The position numbers and the translations under genes were made by a program. Positions 16,500 through 25,712 of a stretch of 64,000 nucleotides of DNA are shown in pieces. The notes under the pieces are model-generated. The model worked only from the letters and a program-made list of their open reading frames with translations, made no database searches and had not been told where the DNA came from. The stretch is taken from the NCBI GenBank assembly GCA_965146665.1, contig CBCTHE010000014.1, positions 1 to 64,000 of the forward strand, in the 5' to 3' direction. Origin of the DNA: Ructibacterium sp965146665. GTDB lineage: Bacteria > Bacillota > Clostridia > Monoglobales > Monoglobaceae. Within the stretch, counting starts at the first letter, position 1. Each line of letters starts with the position of its first letter.

Positions 16500-19436
16500 T
16501 CATCCCTGCTCGTTCATCTTCATCTCCAAAAATTCCTGCCGTGAGATCAGCACCTGCCGGGGCTTGGTTCCCTCGTAGGGGCCGATGATCCGGCGCTCCT
16601 CCATCTGGTCAATGAGCCGGGCGGCGCGCTGGTAGCCGATCTTAAACCGCCTCTGGAACATGGCCACAGAGGCCTGGCCGCTGTCCAGCACCATCTCTAC
16701 GGCTTGGAAGAAGAGCTCGTCCCTGGCCCCGGTTCCGCCGCGGGTCATGTCGCCGTCCTCGTCGCCGGATACGCTGCCGCCCTCCAGGCTGGCGGTTACC
16801 CGTTCCTGTTCCTTCTGTATGTTTTCAATGATTTCCTCGTCGTAGTCCGCCTCGTACTGGCTCTTGATAAAGTCAATGACCCGCTCAATTTCCTGGTCGG
16901 ACACAAAGTTGCCCTGGATCCGCATGGGCTTCATGGCCCCGCTGGGATTGTAGAGCATATCGCCCCGGCCCAGGAGCTTGTCCGCGCCCGGCGCGTCCAG
17001 AATGGTCCGGCTGTCGATCTGGGAAGTCACGTTAAAGGCGATCCGGGAGGGGATGTTGGCCTTGATGACGCCGGTGATGACGTTGACCGTAGGCCGCTGG
17101 GTCGCAATGACCAGATACATGCCCGCCGCCCGCGCCAGCGCGGCCAGGCGGTTGATGGCATCCTCCACCTCGCTCTTGGCCGCCATCATCAGGTCCGCAA
17201 ACTCGTCTATGATAATCACGATTTCCGGGAGCTTGGAATCCGGTTCTCCGCGCTCCTCCATCAGGGCGTTGTAGCCCTTGAGGTTCCGCACATTGTTGTC
17301 CTTGAGCAGGTTGTAGCGGTTCTGCATCTCGCCCACCGCCCAGTTCAGGGCGCCCGCGGCGTGCTTGGGATCGGTCACCACTGGGATCAGCAGATGCGGT
17401 ATCCCGTTGTAGATTCCCAGCTCCACCATTTTGGGGTCGACCATAATCAGCTTTACCTCATCCGGCTTGGCCTTGAACAGAATACTCAGGATCAGGGAAT
17501 TGATACAGACGCTCTTGCCGGAGCCGGTCTGACCGGCGATCAGGACGTGGGGGAACTTGGCGATGTCAGCCACCACGCAGTTTCCGGCGATGTCCTTGCC
17601 CAAAGCAAAGGCGGTCCTTGACTGAAAGCTCTGGAATTTGTCGCTCTCCAGCACCTCGCGGATGGGCACAGGGCTGGGATCCCGGTTGGGAATCTCAATG
17701 CCGATGGCGGATTTTCCTGGGATGGGAGCCTCAATCCGAACGCCTGGCGCGGCCAGGCTCAGGGCGATGTCATCCGTCAGTCCCGTGATCTTGGAGACCT
17801 TCACCCCAAAGCCGGGCTGAAGCTCAAACCGGGTCACAGAGGGCCCCTGGGTGATATTGATGATTTTGGCCTCCACCTTGAAGCTGTGCAGTGTTTCCAG
17901 CAGACGGTTGGCCTTTTCCTCCAGCTCGTATTTGATCTCCTGCCGGGATCGGGCTTTTGGCTTGGGCGGGTCCAGCAGGTCCAGGGTCGGCATATGGTAC
18001 TGGATGATACGCGGCGGCGACGCGGCGGTCTCGGCAATCTGGCTTTCGATATGTTCTTCGGGGGTCAGATCCCCGTCATCCCCGGCGGCCATACGGCGGC
18101 CGGCCACAACGGCCCGGTCAAGCGGCATGCCGGCGTCAACCGCCTTTTGGGTCAGGGGATCCAGTACATCCTCCAGCTTGGCCTCGGTGGGCGGTGTGAA
18201 TACAGGATCCGCATCCTCTGGATTCTCCTGGGGGACAATGCCGCCGTCCTCCTGGGCCAGGGGAAGCTCGCTGAGGATGCCGGTCTTCATATTGTCCAGC
18301 CGGAAAGGGAGCTCCCCGTCATCCACGGGCGCCTGATCCTCCGGCGGCAGAATATTCTTCAGCAGTTCGTCATCCTCCTTGAGTTCAAACCGCTTTGGCA
18401 CCTCTTCGTCCCAGTTTCGGGTCTGTTCCTTCAAGCCGCTTTCCCCGCCGGCGCGGTCCGCCGGATCGGGCAGGGGCTCCTGTCCGGTGAAATATTCGTC
18501 AAAGAATCCCGTCTGGTTTTTTTTCTCCCGTCTGGCCTTAGGCGGCGGCCCTTCCGGCGCGCCCGCTTCAAATGCGCCGGCGTCCTTCTGCCGGAACTTG
18601 CCGAGAAATGCCGGGCGTTTTCCGGCTCGGCCGGGCGCCTTGCCCGCGGCCAAATCCTCGCTGGGGTAGGGCTCCAGCTCAATTTCGCTGTTGGCATAGT
18701 CCCGCACCTGCTGGGAGTGCTGGCGGATGGCCCCTGTGATTTTCCGAAACAGGGCCTCAATGGAGATTCCGGTCAGCAGTATGCCCAGAATCAGCTCCGA
18801 GGCAATGGCCAGGACCCAGGTGCCGGTAATGCCGATGAGCTTCACAAGGATTTTGCAGAGGCCGCCGCCCAAAATACCGCCGCCGTGGCTCTGGATCCCG
18901 TTTCGGTACAGGGTTACAACCTGATCCACAAAACCGCCTTCCACAAAGCTGGTGTCGCTGGAGAACAGACACACCAGAATGGAGGTGCTGACCATGAGCC
19001 CGGCCAGCAGAAAGAACCGGGGCACGTTGCCGCTGCCGTCCTTGTTGACAAACACGTTAAAGCCCGTGAGCACAATGAAGATACAGCTGATGGCGCTGGC
19101 CATGCCCAGCAGGCCGTAAAACACATCCTTGACAAAGCTGCCTACCGCGCCGGTGGTCTCGGTCAGAAAGGCAAAGGTCAGAAACACGCCGCAGGCAATA
19201 ATCAGGATGCCCTTGATCTCGTTGGAGAGCGCCTTGCGTTTCACGGCAGCTTTCTGCGGCTGTTTTCTGGTGCCCGCTTTGGCCCCCGCGGGCTTTTTCG
19301 CGGCCTGGGCGCTGGCGGTCTGTTTGGTTTGGGCTTTGGGCTTTGTCTGGGGTTTGGCGGCCGGCCGTTTCTCGGCCGGCGCCTTTTTTTGCTTGGGGTC
19401 GGTGGCGGGACTCTTCCCGCCGGTCTTCTGGGCCAT
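16500..19436 (-). CDS. DNA translocase FtsK/SpoIIIE
   Basis: This 978-aa protein pumps chromosomal DNA through the division or sporulation septum. The first about 90 residues are a Lys/Ala/Pro-rich cytoplasmic tail, followed by about four membrane segments (roughly residues 95-250), an acidic linker, and the RecA-like motor with Walker A GQTGSGKSVC and Walker B IIIDEFADLMM. The C-terminal winged-helix gamma domain, containing SVAMFQRRFKIGYQRA, reads KOPS/SRS orientation sequences. The start at 19436 follows AAAAGGAGG. Which of FtsK or SpoIIIE roles it plays is not decidable from sequence. It stands alone on the minus strand. Confidence 0.95.
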   Translation of the reverse strand: MAQKTGGKSPATDPKQKKAPAEKRPAAKPQTKPKAQTKQTASAQAAKKPAGAKAGTRKQPQKAAVKRKALSNEIKGILIIACGVFLTFAFLTETTGAVGSFVKDVFYGLLGMASAISCIFIVLTGFNVFVNKDGSGNVPRFFLLAGLMVSTSILVCLFSSDTSFVEGGFVDQVVTLYRNGIQSHGGGILGGGLCKILVKLIGITGTWVLAIASELILGILLTGISIEALFRKITGAIRQHSQQVRDYANSEIELEPYPSEDLAAGKAPGRAGKRPAFLGKFRQKDAGAFEAGAPEGPPPKARREKKNQTGFFDEYFTGQEPLPDPADRAGGESGLKEQTRNWDEEVPKRFELKEDDELLKNILPPEDQAPVDDGELPFRLDNMKTGILSELPLAQEDGGIVPQENPEDADPVFTPPTEAKLEDVLDPLTQKAVDAGMPLDRAVVAGRRMAAGDDGDLTPEEHIESQIAETAASPPRIIQYHMPTLDLLDPPKPKARSRQEIKYELEEKANRLLETLHSFKVEAKIINITQGPSVTRFELQPGFGVKVSKITGLTDDIALSLAAPGVRIEAPIPGKSAIGIEIPNRDPSPVPIREVLESDKFQSFQSRTAFALGKDIAGNCVVADIAKFPHVLIAGQTGSGKSVCINSLILSILFKAKPDEVKLIMVDPKMVELGIYNGIPHLLIPVVTDPKHAAGALNWAVGEMQNRYNLLKDNNVRNLKGYNALMEERGEPDSKLPEIVIIIDEFADLMMAAKSEVEDAINRLAALARAAGMYLVIATQRPTVNVITGVIKANIPSRIAFNVTSQIDSRTILDAPGADKLLGRGDMLYNPSGAMKPMRIQGNFVSDQEIERVIDFIKSQYEADYDEEIIENIQKEQERVTASLEGGSVSGDEDGDMTRGGTGARDELFFQAVEMVLDSGQASVAMFQRRFKIGYQRAARLIDQMEERRIIGPYEGTKPRQVLISRQEFLEMKMNEQG

Positions 19437-19699
19437 AGGATCAGCCTCCTTTTATGTAATGAAAGGGGATTGCCGCGCGGGCGGGTCCCAAAATTGGAAA
19501 TAACAGCATGAAAGACACACAGTATGCCGTAAACGCTCCATTCTGCCGGAGGGATTACGTAATTTTTCACCTTATATCATACCACAAATCTGCGGCGCGG
19601 TATATTACAATTTGCTATCATTTTACCGTGGCCGAGCTGGGAAAATTGGCGATTTTCCCCGGTTTTCTGCGAATTTTCACCGCTGGCGGAAATGACCGC
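19437..19699. other. Intergenic region between ftsK and metF
   Basis: The divergent gap of 329 bp should carry the ftsK promoter on the minus strand, but no convincing -35/-10 pair was found; a TATGAT lies near 19575 without a good partner. The metF promoter occupies the right end. No gene is visible. Confidence 0.4.
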
Positions 19700-19728
19700 T
19701 TGCAACCGGAGGCCAGCTGTGCTATAGT
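19700..19728 (+). promoter_or_regulatory. Promoter of metF
   Basis: TTGCAA at 19700-19705 and TATAGT at 19723-19728, 17 bp apart. There is no SAM riboswitch or S-box in the short leader. Confidence 0.75.
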
Positions 19729-19765
19729 ATTCACAAAGAATTGACAGATGAGGAGTGGATGAAGG

Positions 19766-20638
19766 ATGAAGATCAGAGACTTGCTGAAGGAGGACCGCGT
19801 CACTGTGTCCTGTGAGCTCTTCCCGCCCAAAAGGGGCGGGGAGCTGGAAAAGGCCAAGGCGGTGGTGCGGGATATGGCCAGGCTGAACCCGGCGTTTATG
19901 AGCGTCACCTATGGCGCGGGCGGCACCAACAGCCGGAATACCGTGGAGATCGCCAATGAAATTGAGAACGTAAACGGCGTCACCGCCCTGGCGCATATGA
20001 CCTGCGTCTCATCGGAGCGGGAACAGGTGCGGAGCATGCTGGAAGAACTGCGGGCGCTGGGAATTGAGAATATTCTCGCCCTCCGGGGGGATATGCCCAT
20101 GGAGGAGGGGCTCAGCCTGTCCACCTGCTTCCGCCATGCCAGCGACCTCATGGGGGAGATCCGGGACTTCGGCGGTTTTTGCATCGGCGGCGCCTGCTAC
20201 CCGGAGAGCCATCCGGAATCGGAATCCTATGACCGGGATATTGAGAGCCTGAAACAAAAGGTGGAAAACGGATGCGATTTCCTGACCACCCAGATGTTTT
20301 TTGACAATGACATTCTGTATAATTTTATGTTCCGGCTCCTCCGGGCGGGCATTCAAATTCCCGTGATTGCCGGGATCATGCCGGTGACCAATTCCAAGCA
20401 GATCCAACGGATCTGTTCCCTGTCAGGAACGGCCCTGCCGCGCAGGTTCCGGATGGTGGTGGACCGGTTTGCGGACGATTCCGCCGCCATGAAACAGGCG
20501 GGCATCGCCTATGCCACCGACCAGATCATCGACCTGTTTGCCAACGGGGTGAACCATGTGCATATCTATACCATGAACCGCCCAGACGTGGCGGGAAGCA
20601 TTATGCAAAACCTGTCGGACATCATCAAACAAGCATAA
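19766..20638 (+). CDS. metF: 5,10-methylenetetrahydrofolate reductase
   Basis: MetF reduces methylene-THF to methyl-THF for methionine synthesis, and in acetogens also feeds the Wood-Ljungdahl pathway. The 290-aa protein is the short bacterial form of the TIM-barrel flavoenzyme. SCELFPPK (catalytic Glu region), SVTYGAGG and ALRGD are the family motifs in order, and QMFFDND lies in the folate-binding part. No zinc-finger MetV or other Wood-Ljungdahl gene is adjacent, so a methionine role is the safer reading. It is monocistronic. Confidence 0.94.
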   Translation: MKIRDLLKEDRVTVSCELFPPKRGGELEKAKAVVRDMARLNPAFMSVTYGAGGTNSRNTVEIANEIENVNGVTALAHMTCVSSEREQVRSMLEELRALGIENILALRGDMPMEEGLSLSTCFRHASDLMGEIRDFGGFCIGGACYPESHPESESYDRDIESLKQKVENGCDFLTTQMFFDNDILYNFMFRLLRAGIQIPVIAGIMPVTNSKQIQRICSLSGTALPRRFRMVVDRFADDSAAMKQAGIAYATDQIIDLFANGVNHVHIYTMNRPDVAGSIMQNLSDIIKQA

Positions 20639-20652
20639 AATTTTGGAGAAGA

Positions 20653-20678
20653 GGCCCGGGAGTGGATTTTGCCGGGCC
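20653..20678 (+). terminator. Possible terminator after metF
   Basis: GGCCCGG (20653-20659) and CCGGGCC (20672-20678) form a stem with a 12-nt loop, but no T run follows. Confidence 0.4.
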
Positions 20679-20824
20679 GTCCCATTTATCGTTCCAAATC
20701 GGCAAAACCGCGTCCTATATAACAAATTGCCCGCTTTGTCAAGAATAAAAAATAAAATTTATGTTAACCGTTTTGTAATCAAACTGTAACAAAAGACGCG
20801 GCGCAGAAATTTAAAATTCACAGC

Positions 20825-20929
20825 TTTTCCACCTTGGAAAATTCCCATTTTTCAAGTTATTCACAGACTTATACACATTTTCCACAGGTTTTTGGGGTGG
20901 AAAAGTTAAAAAAAGCAAAGTTATCCACA
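20825..20929. promoter_or_regulatory. Cluster of DnaA-box-like sites
   Basis: TTATTCACA (20857-20865), TTATACACA (20869-20877), TTTTCCACA (20878-20886) and TTATCCACA (20921-20929) lie on the plus strand. TTTTCCACC occurs at 20825-20833, and again on the minus strand at 20904-20896. Three of these fit the DnaA consensus TTATNCACA exactly. The 593-bp gap around them (20639-21231) is AT-rich and has no believable gene. It could bind DnaA for titration or for control of the downstream leuA gene; no dnaA or dnaN is nearby, so an origin is less likely. Confidence 0.65.
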
Positions 20930-21096
20930 GGCGGCGGATTTTCGCCAAAACCCGGACAGGCGCAATATTACAAGTGGTTTACAATAAAATTACAAAAAAT
21001 TTTACGGAAACTTTTGGTTTTGATCACATTATGGCGGAAATGTAAAATTCAAGTAAAAACGAGAAATACAGACAGGAGGAATTGCAAAAATAGTCC

Positions 21097-21125
21097 TTGC
21101 ATAATAGGGCCGAATATGCTATACT
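21097..21125 (+). promoter_or_regulatory. Promoter of leuA
   Basis: TTGCAT at 21097-21102 and TATACT at 21120-21125 with a 17-bp spacer. The leader of about 100 nt is GC-rich and self-complementary, but I find no leader peptide with Leu codons and no T-box core. Confidence 0.75.
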
Positions 21126-21231
21126 AAACATCTATAGATCGTGCTGCGCAGAGGGCGGACGGCCGGGGCGGGATTGCCTCCGGCGCGCGGGTACAGGCCC
21201 GCCGCCGCGCAGAGAAAGGCTGGATTTGTGA

Positions 21232-22896
21232 ATGAAGAATAGCGATAAGTACCAAAAGGGTTATTTTATGCCTCCGGTTTGTGAGATGAAATGGGCGAGT
21301 AAGGACGCCATCGACAAGGCGCCCAAGTGGTGCAGCGTGGACCTGCGGGACGGGAACCAGGCCCTGGTTGTCCCCATGAGCCTGGAGGAAAAGGTGGAAT
21401 TTTTTACATACCTGGTCAAGCTCGGATTCAAGGAGATTGAGGTGGGGTTCCCTGCCGCGTCTGAGACCGAGTACCAGTTCCTGCGGAAACTGATTGAGGA
21501 CGACCTGATCCCGGATGATGTGGAGATCCAGGTGCTGACCCAGGCCCGGGAGCATATCATCAGGAAGACCTTTGAGGCCCTCCGGGGCGCCCGGAAGGCG
21601 ATTGTCCATGTGTACAACTCAACCTCTGTGGCACAGCGGGAACAGGTTTTCCGCAAGTCCAGGGAGGAGATTAAACAGCTGGCGGTGGACGGCGCCGTGC
21701 TGCTGAAGCGTCTGGCGGACGAGACGGAGGGGAACTTCCGGTTTGAATACAGCCCGGAGAGTTTTACCGGAACCGAAGTGGACTATGCGCTGGAGGTCTG
21801 CAATGCGGTGCTGGATGTGTGGCGGCCCGTGCCGGAGAAAAAGGCGATTATCAATCTGCCGGTGACCGTGGAGATGTCTCTTCCCCACGTGTACGCCAGC
21901 CAGGTGGAATATGTCAGCGACCGTCTGAACTATCGGGAGGCGGTGGAGCTGTCCCTGCACCCGCACAATGACCGGGGCTGCGGCGTGGCCGATACGGAGC
22001 TGGCCCTGCTGGCCGGGGCGGACCGGGTGGAAGGTACCCTGTTCGGCAACGGGGAGCGGACCGGAAATGTGGATATTGTGACCCTGGCGCTGAACATGTT
22101 CATGCACGGGGTGGACCCCAGACTGAATTTTGAGAATATGCCCGAAGTGGTGCAGACCTATGAGCGGCTGACCGGCATGACGGTGGAGCCCCGGCATCCC
22201 TACAGCGGGAAGCTGGTGTTCGCGGCCTTTTCCGGCTCCCATCAGGATGCCATCGCAAAAGGGATGAAGTGGCGTGAGGAACGGGGTGAAAAGCGCTGGA
22301 GTGTTCCCTATCTGCCGGTGGATCCCAAGGATTTGGGCCGGGAGTACGAGGGTGACGTCATCCGGATCAACAGCCAGTCCGGCAAGGGCGGCATTGGCTA
22401 TCTCATGGAACAGCGTTTTGGCTTTCATCTGCCCAAGGCCATGCGTGAGGATTTCGGCTACCGGGTCAAGAGCGTTTCTGACCGGCAGCACAAGGAATTA
22501 CAGCCTGAGGAGATCTATCAGATCTTTAAGCAGGAGTATGTGGATATCGAACAGCCCGTGGCTTTGGTGGAATGCCACTTTGAACAGAAAGACGGCATGA
22601 CCGCCCATGTGACCCTGAGAACCGGCGGCGGGGAAAAGACGGTAAGCGGCAAAGGGAACGGGCGTCTGGATGCGGTTTATGAGGCGCTGGGTGACATTCT
22701 GCCGCCGGGCTTTGTGGTGGAGCACTATACCGAGCACGCCATCGGCACGGGATCGGATTCCAAGGCCTGCGCGTACATTGGGCTTTCTGACGCCTATGGT
22801 ACGCTGATCTGGGGCGTGGGAACGGATGACGATATCATCACCGCTTCCCTGCACGCGCTGGTGAGCGCTGTCAACCGGGCGCGGCGCCACGGCTGA
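21232..22896 (+). CDS. leuA: 2-isopropylmalate synthase
   Basis: LeuA condenses acetyl-CoA with 2-oxoisovalerate in the first step of leucine synthesis. The 554-aa protein is of the long (type 2) form. DLRDGNQAL and LHPHNDRGCG are the metal-binding parts of the HMGL-like TIM barrel, and the last about 120 residues, with GTGSDSKACAYI, form the LeuA regulatory domain that senses leucine. leuB, leuC and leuD are not in the window. The ribosome binding site is weak. No terminator is seen before the SLH-peptidase gene 45 bp downstream. Confidence 0.94.
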   Translation: MKNSDKYQKGYFMPPVCEMKWASKDAIDKAPKWCSVDLRDGNQALVVPMSLEEKVEFFTYLVKLGFKEIEVGFPAASETEYQFLRKLIEDDLIPDDVEIQVLTQAREHIIRKTFEALRGARKAIVHVYNSTSVAQREQVFRKSREEIKQLAVDGAVLLKRLADETEGNFRFEYSPESFTGTEVDYALEVCNAVLDVWRPVPEKKAIINLPVTVEMSLPHVYASQVEYVSDRLNYREAVELSLHPHNDRGCGVADTELALLAGADRVEGTLFGNGERTGNVDIVTLALNMFMHGVDPRLNFENMPEVVQTYERLTGMTVEPRHPYSGKLVFAAFSGSHQDAIAKGMKWREERGEKRWSVPYLPVDPKDLGREYEGDVIRINSQSGKGGIGYLMEQRFGFHLPKAMREDFGYRVKSVSDRQHKELQPEEIYQIFKQEYVDIEQPVALVECHFEQKDGMTAHVTLRTGGGEKTVSGKGNGRLDAVYEALGDILPPGFVVEHYTEHAIGTGSDSKACAYIGLSDAYGTLIWGVGTDDDIITASLHALVSAVNRARRHG

Positions 22897-22941
22897 GGAA
22901 GCAAAGGGCTGCAAACTGAATAGAACAAGGAGTTGAAGAGG

Positions 22942-25431
22942 ATGAAACGTTTCGTTGCAATGCTGCTCATTGTGGGGATGTTCCTGTATTCTGCGGCTCC
23001 TTTTGTTTTTGCGGACGAGGAAAAAAGCTATGTGGCCCAGGACGAGGGCTATGTGCCGAGAGATACCAGCTATGCCACCCGGGAAGAGGCGGTGGCGGGG
23101 TTTGTAAAAGCAATAGGAGCGGAAAAACTGGATACGGACGTCAATGTCCTGAAAAAATTTAAGGATTCCGGCAAGATCGCGTCCGCCTATACCAGGGAGA
23201 TCGCGGCGGCGGTGTCCAATGACATGGTTACGGGCTATGCGGACGGGACATTCCGGCCCCAGGCGCCCATCACCCGGACCGAGGCTCTGGTGATTTTGAA
23301 CCGGGTTTTGTCTGTGCGGACGCTGCCCGCGCTGGAGGACATCTCCTTTGCGGACACCCCGGAGTGGGCCGAGGAGGACATTGACCGCCTCGCCTCCGCC
23401 GGTGTGGTCAAGGGTTACGGGGACGGTATTTTGGGCGCGGAGGACCCGCTGACCACAGAGCAGGTCAGTATTCTGGCCGGCCGCGCGGCACGCATGGTCG
23501 GGCCTGCGGGGGATTTTTATGAATATGTGAACGAGGAATGGCTCCGGGAGACGGAGATCCCTGCCGGACAGCCCGCGTGGTCCGATACCAACGAGATCTC
23601 TCAGGCGCTGTTAAAGGAGATCGGTGAGATTGTTTACTCCCTGTACCGGCAGAGGTACAAGGAGCAAAAGGAATTTCCGCAGGGGAGCAGTGAGCAGAAG
23701 ATTGCCGATGTGTTTTCGGCCGCCGGGAACACCATGTACCGGGACAAGCTGGGCCTTGCGCCCGTGCGGGAGTTCATGGAGCGGATCGACGGCGTGAAGG
23801 ATATGAAGGGACTGCTGGAGTGTATGGCATACCTGGAGTACAATGGATTCCACGGCCTGCTGCCGGTGGCGGTCAGCGTGGACGCCTATGATTCGTCCAA
23901 ATATGTCCTTGCCTACTCGGATGTGTATACGGGAATGAATGTGTCCATGGTCCAGGGCAAGGAACCGGAGAAGGTCATTGCGGCTTATGAGAATTATCTG
24001 ACAGAGCTGTTTTCCCTCTTTGGGAGCGAGGCGGACGCGGCGGCAAAACAGGCGGAGCAGACTGCGGCGCTGTGTGCGGAGCTGGCCAGGGTGTCCATGC
24101 CCATGGAGGAGCACAATGAGGTGGAGGCCCATTTTCAGGTCTATTCCATGCAGGAACTGAAAAAGGTCTTTTCCAATCTGGACGCGGAGAAGTTTTTGAA
24201 GCTCCTGGGGCTGTCCCAGGCGGAGGAGATGGTGGTGTATGACCTGCCTCTGGCCGAGAAGGTGAATCAAATCTTCCAGAAGGACAACCTGGAGCTTTTG
24301 AAGAATTACCTCCGGGCCAGTGTGATGGACGGCTCCGCCATGTTTCTCAACTCGGACGCGTTTTTCATCTGGCGGGACTACCAGGATGCCCTGAACGGTA
24401 CAGAGAGCGATGTGCTCCCTGCGGACTATGCGGTCAGTATGGTGGAGGAGCTTCTGGGCTGGGATCTGGCAAAGCTCTATGTGGAGCGCTATGCCTCAGC
24501 GGATGCCAAGGCAGAGGTTGAAAAGATGACCCAGACCATTCTGGAGGCCTATCAGTCCAGACTGAAAAAGAACACCTGGATGAGCGGGGAGAGCAGAGAA
24601 GCGGCAATCCGTAAAATCGCGAACATCCGCGTCCGGGTCGGCTATCCGGAGGATATAGACCAGTATTCAGACCCGGGCTATGAGATACGCAGTGTGCGGG
24701 ACGGCGGCAGTCTGATTGAATACAGGACCGCCTACTGCAACCGGTATTTTGACACCGGGGCGGCCGTGTTCGGCAAGGACGCTATTGCCGCGGATAAGGA
24801 TACCTGGAGCATGCTTCCCCAGACGGTCAATGCGATGTATGACCCGTCCAGCAACAGCATCACCATTCCGGCGGGAATTCTGCACGCGCCCTTCTATGAC
24901 CCCAAGGCCAGCTATGAGTCCAACCTGGGCGGCATCGGAACAGTCATTGCCCATGAGATCAGCCACGCGCTGGACTCTCTGGGTTCCAAGTTTGATGAGA
25001 ACGGCAATCTGAAAGACTGGTGGCAGGAGGAGGATAAAAAGGCCTTTGACCAGATCTGCCAGAAGGTGGTTGACGCCTATGACGGCATTGAGGTCCTGCC
25101 CGGCATGATGGTGAACGGAAAACAGACCCTGGGAGAAAACCTGGCGGATCTTGCGGGAATGGCCTGTGTGCTGGACATTGCGGGCGCGGATAACCCGCGG
25201 CTGGACGACCTGTTTACCAACTATGCGCAGACCTGGCGGATGAAGTCCACGGAGACCTATGCCAAAATGCTGCTGCAGGCGGATAACCATGCCCCGGACA
25301 AGGTCCGGGTGAACCGGGTGCTGTCCAATTTTGACCTTTTCGAGGAATTCTATGAGATCCGTGAGGGGGACGGTATGTATCTGCCCGAAACCCAGCGGAT
25401 CCAGATCTGGAGAAGCGGAATCCATGGATAA
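22942..25431 (+). CDS. SLH-domain M13 family metallopeptidase (PepO/neprilysin type)
   Basis: The 829-aa protein starts with a signal peptide (about residues 1-24, ending VFADEE). Two SLH repeats follow at roughly residues 60-190 (GYADGTFRPQAPITRTEA, GYGDGILGAEDPLTTEQ), which usually bind secondary cell-wall polymers. From about residue 195 it is an M13 zinc peptidase: HEISH at residues 671-675 and GENLAD at 731-736 supply the zinc ligands and the active-site Glu and Asp. It should therefore be a wall-anchored extracellular endopeptidase. AAGGAG 9 bp upstream decides for the ATG at 22942 over a TTG at 22933. A terminator follows. Confidence 0.9.
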   Translation: MKRFVAMLLIVGMFLYSAAPFVFADEEKSYVAQDEGYVPRDTSYATREEAVAGFVKAIGAEKLDTDVNVLKKFKDSGKIASAYTREIAAAVSNDMVTGYADGTFRPQAPITRTEALVILNRVLSVRTLPALEDISFADTPEWAEEDIDRLASAGVVKGYGDGILGAEDPLTTEQVSILAGRAARMVGPAGDFYEYVNEEWLRETEIPAGQPAWSDTNEISQALLKEIGEIVYSLYRQRYKEQKEFPQGSSEQKIADVFSAAGNTMYRDKLGLAPVREFMERIDGVKDMKGLLECMAYLEYNGFHGLLPVAVSVDAYDSSKYVLAYSDVYTGMNVSMVQGKEPEKVIAAYENYLTELFSLFGSEADAAAKQAEQTAALCAELARVSMPMEEHNEVEAHFQVYSMQELKKVFSNLDAEKFLKLLGLSQAEEMVVYDLPLAEKVNQIFQKDNLELLKNYLRASVMDGSAMFLNSDAFFIWRDYQDALNGTESDVLPADYAVSMVEELLGWDLAKLYVERYASADAKAEVEKMTQTILEAYQSRLKKNTWMSGESREAAIRKIANIRVRVGYPEDIDQYSDPGYEIRSVRDGGSLIEYRTAYCNRYFDTGAAVFGKDAIAADKDTWSMLPQTVNAMYDPSSNSITIPAGILHAPFYDPKASYESNLGGIGTVIAHEISHALDSLGSKFDENGNLKDWWQEEDKKAFDQICQKVVDAYDGIEVLPGMMVNGKQTLGENLADLAGMACVLDIAGADNPRLDDLFTNYAQTWRMKSTETYAKMLLQADNHAPDKVRVNRVLSNFDLFEEFYEIREGDGMYLPETQRIQIWRSGIHG

Positions 25432-25468
25432 GCCGTCTCTATCAAGAAGGTTTCTCCAGAGGGAGAGG

Positions 25469-25508
25469 GCGCCGGTGTGCTGGCCATTGCCAGTGCGCCG
25501 GCGCTTTT
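25469..25508 (+). terminator. Terminator after the SLH-M13 peptidase gene
   Basis: Arms of 16 nt (25469-25484 and 25489-25504), with a few G-T pairs, enclose CATT and are followed by TTTT. Confidence 0.8.
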
Positions 25509-25552
25509 GCATGGAAAAGACGGTTTATGCTTCCGTAAAAAAGATTAGGCTC

Positions 25553-25581
25553 TTGCAAAATTATAGAAACTGTACTATAAT
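25553..25581 (+). promoter_or_regulatory. Promoter of the ABC permease gene
   Basis: TTGCAA at 25553-25558 and TATAAT at 25576-25581, 17 bp apart. The leader is about 125 nt. Confidence 0.75.
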
Positions 25582-25712
25582 ACAGACAAGAAAGAGTGAC
25601 CGGCGCCGTGCGCGGAGGCGTGTGTCATAAAGCGTGCGCTGAAATGATGTGCGGCGAAGATTTTCCCAAGGCAAACACAAAAGGATCCAATAAAGCTGAA
25701 GGAGGGAGTGTC

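Noticed and set aside
20834..21127. Plus-strand 97-aa frame before leuA
   Set aside because: It covers the DnaA-box cluster and the leuA promoter; its basic, low-order sequence looks non-coding.
20639..21231. Chromosomal replication origin
   Set aside because: DnaA boxes are present, but dnaA, dnaN and other usual origin neighbours are missing and gene orientation shows no switch here.
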